In this document: positions 39,090-45,422 of the stretch, piece by piece
How the letters are laid out: every line of letters begins with the position of its first letter
Numbering within the stretch: the first letter of the stretch is position 1
From: Streptomyces gardneri
GTDB lineage: Bacteria; Actinomycetota; Actinomycetes; Streptomycetales; Streptomycetaceae
Assembly (NCBI RefSeq): GCF_006539185.1
Contig: NZ_BJMN01000005.1
Span: 372,001-436,000 of the forward strand
Length of the DNA stretch: 64,000 nucleotides
Reading direction: 5' to 3'
The notes under the pieces: model-generated
Told to the model about the DNA's origin: nothing
Databases searched by the model: none
Seen by the model: only the letters and a program-made list of their open reading frames with translations
Position numbers and translations under genes: made by a program

Positions 39090-39272
39090 CCCTGGCCGGT
39101 CTCCTGGCTGACGGTCATACGCCCCGACTCCGCCTTCCCACACCGCAGCGGTCTCCCACGACGGTCCAGTGGCTTGCCCGCGGGTGGTCTCCCGCGGGTG
39201 TGGAGCCGGAACTCCCGATCACAGTGGCGAGGGCCGCACCGGTACTGCACCGGTTTCCCGTACACCAAGGCC
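39090..39272 (-). promoter_or_regulatory. Cobalamin riboswitch
   Basis: Read on the minus strand, the leader contains the conserved cobalamin-aptamer blocks in order: GGGAAACCGGTGCAG/ACCGG, GCCACTG, GGGAAGGCG, ATGACCGTCAGCC, and the B12 box AGCCAGGAGACCGGCC (39109-39094). It lies ahead of cbiM and should shut off cobalt uptake when cobalamin is plentiful. The edges are estimated from the blocks and the start site near 39271. Confidence 0.92.
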
Positions 39273-39277
39273 CTGCG

Positions 39278-39307
39278 ACAGTAGTGCGTTGACCAGGTAC
39301 ATCACAA
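39278..39307 (-). promoter_or_regulatory. Probable cbiM promoter
   Basis: TTGTGA (39307-39302), 18 bp, TACTGT (39283-39278) on the minus strand. Transcription would start near 39271, right at the 5' edge of the riboswitch. The same sequence read forward carries TTGACC ahead of ridA. Confidence 0.5.
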
Positions 39308-39326
39308 CGCGAAGGAGCACGCGGCG

Positions 39327-39719
39327 ATGGAGAATGTCCGACAGACGGTCACTTCCGGCTCACCACTCGAACCGGAGATCGGGTTTTCCCGGGCCGTTCG
39401 AAAGGGGGCGCACGTGGCGGTCGCCGGGACGGCCCCGATCGGCGACGACGGGACCAACGTGGCGCGAGGCGACGTGTACGGGCAGACCGTCAGGTGTCTG
39501 GACATCGCCGAGGCGGCGCTGAAGGCCGCGGGGGCGTCGCTGGAGGACGTGGTCCGTACGCGGATCATGCTCACCGACGTGACGAGCTGGAAGGAGGCCG
39601 CGCGAGCTCACGGCGAGCGGTTCGCGGAGGTCCGGCCGGTCACGACCTTCGTGGAGGTCTCACGCTTCATCGACCCCGAGTGGCTCGTCGAGGTCGAGGT
39701 CGACGCCGTCCTCGGCTGA
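39327..39719 (+). CDS. RidA family (YjgF/UK114) protein
   Basis: 130 residues from ATG 39327 (GAAGGAGCAC upstream). YjgF fold: GFSRAVRKGAHVAVAGTAPIG, then DIAEAALKAAGASLEDVVRTRIMLTDV and the conserved RPVTTFVEVSRFIDPEWLVEVEVDAVL, with Arg102-like residue for imine binding. RidA proteins hydrolyse reactive enamines or act as related small-molecule scavengers. Divergent from the cobalt operon; no functional link is evident. A terminator follows. Confidence 0.88.
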   Translation: MENVRQTVTSGSPLEPEIGFSRAVRKGAHVAVAGTAPIGDDGTNVARGDVYGQTVRCLDIAEAALKAAGASLEDVVRTRIMLTDVTSWKEAARAHGERFAEVRPVTTFVEVSRFIDPEWLVEVEVDAVLG

Positions 39720-39730
39720 CGGCCGGGAGC

Positions 39731-39754
39731 GCGGGCCGTCCGTCCCCGGCCCGC
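39731..39754 (+). terminator. Intrinsic terminator after ridA-like gene
   Basis: GCGGGCC (39731-39737) pairs with GGCCCGC (39748-39754), 12 bp after the stop, followed by a T/C-rich run (CTGCTTTCTCTTCTC). Confidence 0.6.
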
Positions 39755-39772
39755 TCGCTCGGCCTGCTTTCT

Positions 39773-39812
39773 CTTCTCAGCTTCTCAGCTTCCCTGCTTC
39801 CCTGCTTCTCTA
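39773..39812. repeat. Octamer microsatellite CTTCTCAG/CTTCCCTG
   Basis: Five consecutive 8-bp units (CTTCTCAG twice, CTTCCCTG twice, CTTCTCTA) end inside the stop codon of the converging VOC gene. Slippage here could alter that gene's C-terminus. Confidence 0.8.
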
Positions 39813-40202
39813 CTTCGGCACGGTGGCGATCTGGATCAGGTTGCCGCAGGTGTCGTCGAAGACGGCGGTGGTGACGGGTCCCATCTCCAGCGGTTCCTGG
39901 GTGAAAAGGACGCCGAGACCGCGCAGCCGGTCGTACTCCGCCTGCACGTCGTCGACCGCGAACTGGGCCAGCGGGATGCCGTCCTGGACGAGCGCGTCAC
40001 GGTAGGGCTTGACCGCCGGATGGCCGGCGGGCTCCAGGAGGAGCTCGACGCCGCCGGGCTCGTCGCGCGAGACCACGGTCAGCCACCGGTCCGTCTCGCC
40101 CAGCGGGACGTCGTGCTTCTTCACGAAGCCGAGGATCTCGGTGTAGAAACGCTCGGCCTTGGCCTGATCGTCGACGAAGACGCTGGTCAGATGGATCTTC
40201 AT
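39810..40202 (-). CDS. VOC (glyoxalase/bleomycin-resistance) family protein
   Basis: 130 residues from ATG 40202, overlapping the arsR stop (ATGA). Two beta-alpha-beta-beta-beta halves with HLTSVFVDDQAKAERFYTEILGF at the start and VFDDTCGNLIQIATV at the end. Metal-ligand positions are partly kept (His4, Glu near 56, late Asn-Leu-Ile-Gln). Such proteins bind or modify small electrophiles or antibiotics. Coupled to an ArsR regulator, as in many actinomycete pairs. Confidence 0.85.
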   Translation of the reverse strand: MKIHLTSVFVDDQAKAERFYTEILGFVKKHDVPLGETDRWLTVVSRDEPGGVELLLEPAGHPAVKPYRDALVQDGIPLAQFAVDDVQAEYDRLRGLGVLFTQEPLEMGPVTTAVFDDTCGNLIQIATVPK

Positions 40203-40522
40203 GGGGTGCTCTTCTCCGGTCCGGGTGTGTCGCGCACGGGCCACCGCTCGGCGATGTGCCGCAGCGGGGCCGTGTTCAGGTCGTGGAACTTGTAGCGGCC
40301 CTCCCGCCGGGTCTCGACGAGCCCGGCGGCCTCCAGCACCGCGAGGTGCTGGGAGACCCCCTGGCGCGAGATGCCGAGCTGGTGCTTCATGCTCAGCCGC
40401 GAACAGATCTCGAACAGTGTCTGTCCGGACTTCTCCGCGAGCTCGTCGAGGATCGTGCGACGGGTGGGGTCGGCCAATGCTTTGAAGAGGTCGTCGGCCA
40501 CCACCCCAGGATAGGCAACCAT
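40199..40522 (-). CDS. ArsR-family transcriptional regulator
   Basis: 107 residues from ATG 40522; GTGs at 40504 and 40501 are alternative starts and would leave the operator outside the gene. ALADPTRRTILDELAEKSGQ and GISRQGVSQHLAVLEAAGLVETRREGRYKFH give the winged helix. The metal-site Cys/His residues are absent, so it likely senses something else. It is coupled to the VOC gene. A 9-8-9 inverted repeat straddles the start codon. Confidence 0.85.
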   Translation of the reverse strand: MVAYPGVVADDLFKALADPTRRTILDELAEKSGQTLFEICSRLSMKHQLGISRQGVSQHLAVLEAAGLVETRREGRYKFHDLNTAPLRHIAERWPVRDTPGPEKSTP

Positions 40523-40535
40523 TCACTTGCCTATC
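40510..40535 (-). promoter_or_regulatory. 26-bp inverted repeat operator at arsR start
   Basis: GATAGGCAA (40510-40518), 8 bp, TTGCCTATC (40527-40535): perfect 9-bp arms. The centre covers the ATG at 40522-40520, so a bound repressor would cover the translation start or an overlapping promoter. Confidence 0.75.
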
Positions 40536-40563
40536 AAGCCGAGCCGCTCACACCCCCACTTCT

Positions 40564-40974
40564 TCACTCCTTGCGATAGGCGTACGCCTCCGAGGCCGCA
40601 GCGGCCACCGCGTCGAGATCCCCGCCCGCGCTCGCCGTCACCAGCGCCGCGACCGCGCCCTCGACGAAGGGCGCGTCGACCAGCCGAGCGCCCTCCGGCA
40701 GCTCGTCGCCCTCGGCGAGCAGCGCCTTCACGGTCAGCACCGCACTGCCCAGGTCGACCAGGATCGCCACCCCGGCGCCGCCGTCGACAGCCTTCGCCGC
40801 CGAGCAGATCAGCTCGGCGCTCGTCCCGAGACCACCGTCGGGAAGCCCGCCCGCAGGGTGGATCGGCGCCGTCCCGCCACCGCCCGCGAGGCCCAGGGCC
40901 AGCGCCGCGACCGAGGCCGCGACGTCCGCGCTGTGCGAGACCAGCACGATGCCGACCGGCGCGGCCGCGCTCAC
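40564..40974 (-). CDS. dhaM: Dihydroxyacetone kinase phosphotransferase subunit DhaM
   Basis: 136 residues from GTG 40974 (GTGA overlap with dhaL). An EIIA-Man-like domain: GIVLVSHSADVAASVAAL with phospho-accepting His14, GTSAELI, and AILVDLGSAVLTVKALL. It is the short actinobacterial form, with EIIA only and no HPr/EI fusion. It re-phosphorylates ADP on DhaL using PTS phosphate. Confidence 0.92.
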   Translation of the reverse strand: MSAAAPVGIVLVSHSADVAASVAALALGLAGGGGTAPIHPAGGLPDGGLGTSAELICSAAKAVDGGAGVAILVDLGSAVLTVKALLAEGDELPEGARLVDAPFVEGAVAALVTASAGGDLDAVAAAASEAYAYRKE

Positions 40975-41591
40975 GCGGGACCCTCCGCGCGGGCCGTCCC
41001 GGCGAGCTCCGCGAACAGCAGCGCGGACGACGTCGCGCCCGGGTCCTGGTGACCGATCGACCGCTCGCCGAGGTAGCTGGCCCTGCCCTTGCGCGCCTGG
41101 AGGGGTACGGTCGCCAGGGCGCCCTCCTCGGCAGCCGTGCGCGCGGCCCCGAAGGAGACCCGCAGCGCCTCGACGGCCGGGACGAGCGCGTCCAGCATCG
41201 TCTTGTCGCCCACCTGGGCGCCGCCCAACTGGGACACGGCGGCCACGCCGACCGCGAACGCCTCCGCCAGCCGCTCCCGACCGACGTGCTCGTCCTCGCC
41301 CAGCGCCTTCCCCGTGCGGCGCAGCAGCGTCCCGTACAAGGGTCCGGATGCCCCGCCCACCGTGGAGATCAGCTGCCGCCCGGCGGCGACGAGGACCGCG
41401 CCGGGCGTCGCGGGCGGTTCCTTCGCGAGCAGCTCCGCCACGGCGGCGAACCCGCGCTGCAGATTGGCGCCGTGGTCGGCGTCGCCGATCGCCGAGTCGA
41501 GCTCGGTGAGCAGCCCGGCCTCCCGGTCCACGGCCAGGGCCGCAGCCTCAAGCCACCGCACGAAGAACCCCGCATCAAACGCCTCGCCCAT
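40971..41591 (-). CDS. dhaL: Dihydroxyacetone kinase subunit DhaL
   Basis: 206 residues from ATG 41591 (GAGAGAGGGAGAGG upstream). The all-helical ADP-binding subunit: LLTELDSAIGDADHGANLQRG carries the Asp residues that hold Mg-ADP, and GGASGPLYGTLL plus KTMLDALVPA are conserved. It transfers phosphate to dihydroxyacetone bound in DhaK. Coupled to DhaM. Confidence 0.93.
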   Translation of the reverse strand: MGEAFDAGFFVRWLEAAALAVDREAGLLTELDSAIGDADHGANLQRGFAAVAELLAKEPPATPGAVLVAAGRQLISTVGGASGPLYGTLLRRTGKALGEDEHVGRERLAEAFAVGVAAVSQLGGAQVGDKTMLDALVPAVEALRVSFGAARTAAEEGALATVPLQARKGRASYLGERSIGHQDPGATSSALLFAELAGTARAEGPA

Positions 41592-41617
41592 GCCCTCTCC
41601 CTCTCTCATGTGCCGCG

Positions 41618-42610
41618 TCACCGTCCCCAGCGCAGTGCGGGTGTCCGCACCGGCGCGTCCCAGAGGCGCAACAGCTCCTCGTCCACCTCGCACAGGGTGA
41701 CCGAGCAGCCGGCCATGTCGAGTGAGGTGACGTAGTTCCCGACGAGCGTCCGGGCCACCGGGATCCCGCGCTCGGTCAGCACCCGCTGCACCTCCGCGTT
41801 GAAGCCGTACAGTTCGAGCAGCGGGGTCCCGCCCATCCCGTTGATCAGCGCGAGCACCGGCCCGGACGGGCGCAGGTCCTCGACCACCGCGTCGACGGCG
41901 TAGTCCGCGATCTCGCGAGAGGTCATCATGCCGCGCCGCTCGCGCCCCGGTTCGCCGTGGATCCCGACACCCAACTCCAGTTCTCCCGCGGGGAGTTCAA
42001 AGGTCGGACTGCCCTTGGCGGGGGTGGTGCACGCGCTCAGTGCGACCCCGAAGGACCGGCAGCGCGAGTTCACCCGACGGGCGATCGCCTCCACCCGCTG
42101 CAGCGGGGCGCCCGCCTCGGCGGCGGCCCCCGCGATCTTCTCCACGAACAGGGTGCCGCCGGTCCCGCGTCGCCCCGCCGTGTACAGACTGTCGGTCACC
42201 GCGACGTCGTCGTCGACGAGGACCTTCGCGACCTGGATGCCCTCGTCCTCGGCGAGCTCCGCCGCCATCTCGAAGTTGAGCACGTCGCCGGTGTAGTTCT
42301 TGACGACGAACAGCACCCCGGCACCGCTGTCCACGGCGGCCGCGGCCCGCACCATCTGATCGGGAACGGGCGACGTGAAAATGGCCCCGGGGCACGCAGC
42401 CGACAGCATCCCCGGCCCCACGAACCCGCCGTGCAACGGCTCATGCCCGGACCCGCCCCCGGACACGAGCGCGACCTTCCCGGCCACGGGAGCGTCCCGC
42501 CGCGCGACGATCCCCCGCTCCACGTCCACGGTCAGCTCCGGGTGAGCGGCGGCCATCCCGCGCAGCGCGTCGGCGACGACGGTCTCCGGAACGTTGATCA
42601 GCATCCTCAC
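41618..42610 (-). CDS. dhaK: Dihydroxyacetone kinase subunit DhaK
   Basis: 330 residues. GTG 42610 is chosen because AGGAGG sits five bases upstream; ATG 42604 is the alternative. DhaK fold: VSGGGSGHEPLHGGFVGPGMLSAA, KNYTGDVLNFEMAAELA and GVGIHGEPG, where His218 forms the hemiaminal bond to dihydroxyacetone. With DhaL and DhaM it makes DHAP, complementing the glycerol genes at 11-15 kb. AGCAGG repeats lie in its promoter region. Confidence 0.94.
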   Translation of the reverse strand: MRMLINVPETVVADALRGMAAAHPELTVDVERGIVARRDAPVAGKVALVSGGGSGHEPLHGGFVGPGMLSAACPGAIFTSPVPDQMVRAAAAVDSGAGVLFVVKNYTGDVLNFEMAAELAEDEGIQVAKVLVDDDVAVTDSLYTAGRRGTGGTLFVEKIAGAAAEAGAPLQRVEAIARRVNSRCRSFGVALSACTTPAKGSPTFELPAGELELGVGIHGEPGRERRGMMTSREIADYAVDAVVEDLRPSGPVLALINGMGGTPLLELYGFNAEVQRVLTERGIPVARTLVGNYVTSLDMAGCSVTLCEVDEELLRLWDAPVRTPALRWGR

Positions 42611-42631
42611 GGGTACCTCCTGGTGAGACTA

Positions 42632-42674
42632 GCAGGCAAGCTACTGAGCAGGGTCTTAGCAGGTCAGAGCAGGT
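42632..42674. repeat. Four AGCAGG repeats upstream of the dha operon
   Basis: AGCAGG at 42632, 42648, 42659 and 42669 (CCTGCT toward dhaK), spaced 16, 11 and 10 bp, in the 65 bp before the start codon. This could be a regulator array or a simple repeat. Confidence 0.55.
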
Positions 42675-42903
42675 GTTCCGATTTGTTGATCTTGGCGGTT
42701 CATGGTGCTGAGGGGCGGTTCTGCGCGGTACTGATGCCGACTGAATGCTGACTTTCCTGATGAGATGTCAGCTTCGAGTGCTGCGGACGAGCTTTGCAAA
42801 TGCGCATCACGGCGCAATTATCGACGCACCGTTGCGAGCGCGCAGTAGTGCGCCGCCGGTCAGATCCGGACGATCTCGTTCTGAGGGCGCTGTACGCCCG
42901 GCC

Positions 42904-43595
42904 TCAACCGGAGGTCTGGTGCTTGCCCACCTCCGGGGTGTCCTCGGCCTTCACCTCGAGGGCAAGCGGTTCGACCTGCTGTCGATCGGCTACCCCGAGA
43001 CCAGACCCGGAAGTCTCAAGAGGACGGGCAGGGAGTCTGAGACATCACCTGCTGTACGGCGCCAGTCCCTCGTTGCCGGCGACGACCAGGGAGTCGACGA
43101 GCATCTGCCACCCGTCCAACTCGTCGAGTTCCTCAGCCGTTCTGCGAACGTCCTTGAGCCAGTTGTTCGAAAGCCACGACTGCTTGACCGTGACACGTCC
43201 ATCTTGAATGCACAGATCGGAGATCCAGGACACGCTTACAGGCCCTGCGTCCATGGAAGAGGGTCCGGCATCAGGGCAGCGGCAGCCCAGTCCCCCCAGT
43301 GGTGGTCGCGGTAGGGGCTCGGGTCATCACTCAGGTAGCCAATGGCATGGCGCAGCAACGACGGCCAGATGTCTCGGGCAGCTTCGGCCAAGCGGTCGTT
43401 CTCTGCACCTGCCGCGGCAAGACCGTGGAGAAAATTCGACATCAGCTGCGCACCTGCGCGAAGAGCGTCAAGGTGCTCAAGCAACGGTCCGATGTCACCG
43501 TTCTTCGCGAACCCTTCGAGTAGGGCCCGTGCGGCGACAAGGGTGTGCCTCCCGTGGTCGTCCGCGGACCAGCCCTCGCTCTCTTGCACGACCAT
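42904..43595 (-). pseudogene. Frameshifted remnant of an unrecognised gene
   Basis: From about 43595 leftward a frame reads MVVQESEGWSADDHG... to DPLPWTQGL (stop 43236). Another frame picks up at about 43250 with VSVSWISDLCIQDGRVTVK and runs to a TGA at 43045, beyond which the same frame stays open to a TGA at 42904 (ending PEVGKHQTSG). The pieces have protein-like composition, so one gene with a frameshift near 43240 and a nonsense at 43045 is the simplest reading. The family is not recognised. Further upstream (43596-43739) the first frame continues open for a while without a good start, so the 5' end may be lost too. Confidence 0.5.
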
Positions 43596-43739
43596 GGCGC
43601 GTCGCTCGACGTTGAGGAACGCGGCCAGGAGCGCGGCTGTGGTTGGCCGAGCTAGTGCTGTGACCGGGATGGTTCACCGTGGTCGGGAGACGGCTCACGG
43701 GGCGAGCGCGGTCCGCGGGGCGACTGGTATTACTGGTGC

Positions 43740-44126
43740 ATGCAGGAAGAGCAGGAAGAGACCGCGCGGTCCGCGATCGACACGTTCATTTCCGCGTTCA
43801 ACGCCTCGGACGACAGCTATGTGACTGCGCTGCTCTCCCAGGCCCTCACCTCGGACGTGGTCTTCTGGGGACCGTTGGGCCGCAGTGAGGGGATCGAGGC
43901 GGTCGAGCGGTTCGTGCTGGACATCCGGCGCCACCCCGCGGGGACCGGCACGATGGTGCGCTGTTCGGCGGTGGACATGCCGGACGAGTGGGCCCGGTAC
44001 CAGTGGGTCTTCACGACGCCGGGTGGAGGCCCCCGCCTGGCGGGAACGGACGTCGTCCATCTGCGGCGGAGCCTCATCGACCAGGTCATCGTCTTCGCGG
44101 GGGAGATCGAGCCGTCCGCCTCCTGA
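43740..44126 (+). CDS. SnoaL/NTF2-like domain protein
   Basis: 128 residues from ATG 43740. Cone-shaped NTF2 fold: ARSAIDTFISAFNASDDSYVTALLSQALTSDVVFWGPLG, EGIEAVERFVLDIRR and the antiparallel end YQWVFTTPGGGPRLAGTDVVHLRRSLIDQVIVFAG. Such domains act as small isomerases, polyketide cyclases or immunity/storage folds. No partner gene is nearby, and its ribosome-binding site is weak. It sits inside the island of gene remnants. Confidence 0.7.
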   Translation: MQEEQEETARSAIDTFISAFNASDDSYVTALLSQALTSDVVFWGPLGRSEGIEAVERFVLDIRRHPAGTGTMVRCSAVDMPDEWARYQWVFTTPGGGPRLAGTDVVHLRRSLIDQVIVFAGEIEPSAS

Positions 44127-44493
44127 GTCATTCTCCTCTGGCGCCGTCCTTCTCCTGAACCGGCCCCGTTCGGGGCTCCCGGTCTGCCCAGCCGAGATCA
44201 TCTTCAAAACGCTTCGGTCGTCCGCGCTTAGCCACGAGCGGACCGAGGATGCGCTGTGGCTGTGTAAGTTCGCGGTTGGTCAGGCTGCGGCCCCGGCGCA
44301 CGATCTGCTGCAGCCGCTGCCCCCTCCGCATAGGTTCGCTGGGTTGGTCGTCGTGGCGGTTGGATGTGCGGACTGTCAGTGGAGGGTGCGAAGCCGCGGC
44401 GACGATCGTGACCGGAGATATGCGGCTTGCGGTGGCCTCGCTCACTCAGGCGCTCGGAAGCTGTCGTGAGCGCCGTCATGAGATCCGTGCTGA
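44127..44493. other. Gene-poor stretch in the island
   Basis: No gene is supported here. On the minus strand a short frame (44128-44330) reads RRGQRLQQIVRRGRSLTNREL...RGRPKRFEDD, which faintly recalls transposase or DNA-binding HTH segments, but it is too short and has no start signal. It is probably decayed DNA. Confidence 0.35.
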
Positions 44494-44664
44494 TTACAGG
44501 ATGTACTCCTCCATCAATCCGGCGAGGTGAGCGATGGCTGGCCAGGTGGTGGCGATCGTCGTGTGGGCGTGAAGACGTCGTTGGGCCTGGACGTACATGG
44601 CCCAGTCAGCGGGGTTGTCTCCCTCTTGGAGGAATGCGGGCACGATCTCCCGCCGGCGGTCGGG
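44494..44664 (-). pseudogene. Orphan C-terminal gene fragment
   Basis: A 56-codon frame that begins right after a TGA and ends at TAA 44496-44494. Its product (REIVPAFLQEGDNPADW then YVQAQRRLHAHTTIATTW and LMEEYIL) looks like a genuine protein C-terminus. It overlaps the last part of the pPIWI_RE-type gene in another frame, marking a likely recombination scar or frameshift. Confidence 0.45.
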
Positions 44665-45422
44665 TCACTGAATCCGCGGCGGGGGATGTACTCGACCGGG
44701 CGCGTCGCGAGGCGGGTCATGTTCAGGTCGACGTGGAGGTGGAGCGCGGGGACGCCGGGCACTGTCTCGAGGTGGAAGGTCAGGACGTCCATGCTGGCTC
44801 CGGCCGAGCCGTCTTCGTCGGTGAGGGTCTCGGGTGCGCCGAGGTGCAGAGTACGGCGGCCGTCTGCTCGGGTGGGGCCGAGCCGCAGGTCGCGGTGGTG
44901 TCCCAGGAGTTGGAGCCCGCTGCTGGTGAGGTGCTCGGCGACGAGGCTGGGCAGGAGATTGAAGACGTGGCTCGGGGGGTTGGCGGTGTCGTTGGCATGA
45001 AGGCCATGGCGGGTGAGGTCCAGGTCCTCGGAAACCCACTCCAGCTGGCCAGCGCCTTCGAGTTGGCTGTACCAGTCGGTGTCGGGCATGTGGGGTGCCA
45101 CGCGGGCCGAGGCCCATGCCGACAGGGCGATCAGCAGGAGGTCCGGGGCGACCTCGGTGCGGGCCCGGAGCCATGCGGGATCGCGGGGGTTGGTTTGCAC
45201 GGAGGTGATGTCGGGGTCGATGAGGGTGAGCAGGTCCCGTAGCGATTTGGTGGGCAGGTAGTCGGGTCCGCCGCGGGGACGACGGCCGGGCCGGGTATCC
45301 CACGCCTTCTCCAGGAGGGCGAGCATTCCCGGCGGGCAGGTCGTGCGGTAGCCGGTGACGGGCCAGGTGGCTTCCGGCGTGAAGGTGAGGACGGTGGCTT
45401 GGGTGCTGCGGTAGGCGGGCAT
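44514..45422 (-). CDS. Truncated pPIWI_RE-type N-terminal module protein (DUF3962-like)
   Basis: 302 residues; ATG 45422 overlaps the helicase stop as TGATG. The sequence (YRTTCPPGMLALLEKAWDTRP, LRDLLTLIDPDITSVQTNP, DWYSQLEGAGQLEWVSEDLDLTRHG, then FNLLPSLVAEHL) resembles, as I remember it, the DUF3962 N-terminal module of pPIWI_RE proteins, bacterial Argonaute/PIWI relatives encoded beside a DinG-like helicase. Full proteins are some 900 residues with MID and RNase H domains; here everything after RPVEYIPRRGFSDP is replaced by about 45 residues of out-of-frame-looking Pro/Thr/Arg sequence. It cannot be catalytic. The family call is moderate; the pairing with the helicase supports it. Confidence 0.55.
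   Translation of the reverse strand: MPAYRSTQATVLTFTPEATWPVTGYRTTCPPGMLALLEKAWDTRPGRRPRGGPDYLPTKSLRDLLTLIDPDITSVQTNPRDPAWLRARTEVAPDLLLIALSAWASARVAPHMPDTDWYSQLEGAGQLEWVSEDLDLTRHGLHANDTANPPSHVFNLLPSLVAEHLTSSGLQLLGHHRDLRLGPTRADGRRTLHLGAPETLTDEDGSAGASMDVLTFHLETVPGVPALHLHVDLNMTRLATRPVEYIPRRGFSDPTAGGRSCPHSSKRETTPLTGPCTSRPNDVFTPTRRSPPPGQPSLTSPD

Noticed and set aside
43740-44126. SnoaL-like gene as an immunity protein of the damaged conflict locus
   Set aside because: It is on the opposite strand, several hundred bases away, and the fold is too general to support that role.
44128-44445. Possible transposase/HTH relic (QQIVRRGRSLTNREL, RGRPKR)
   Set aside because: Resemblance is short, with no catalytic residues, terminal repeats or start signal.
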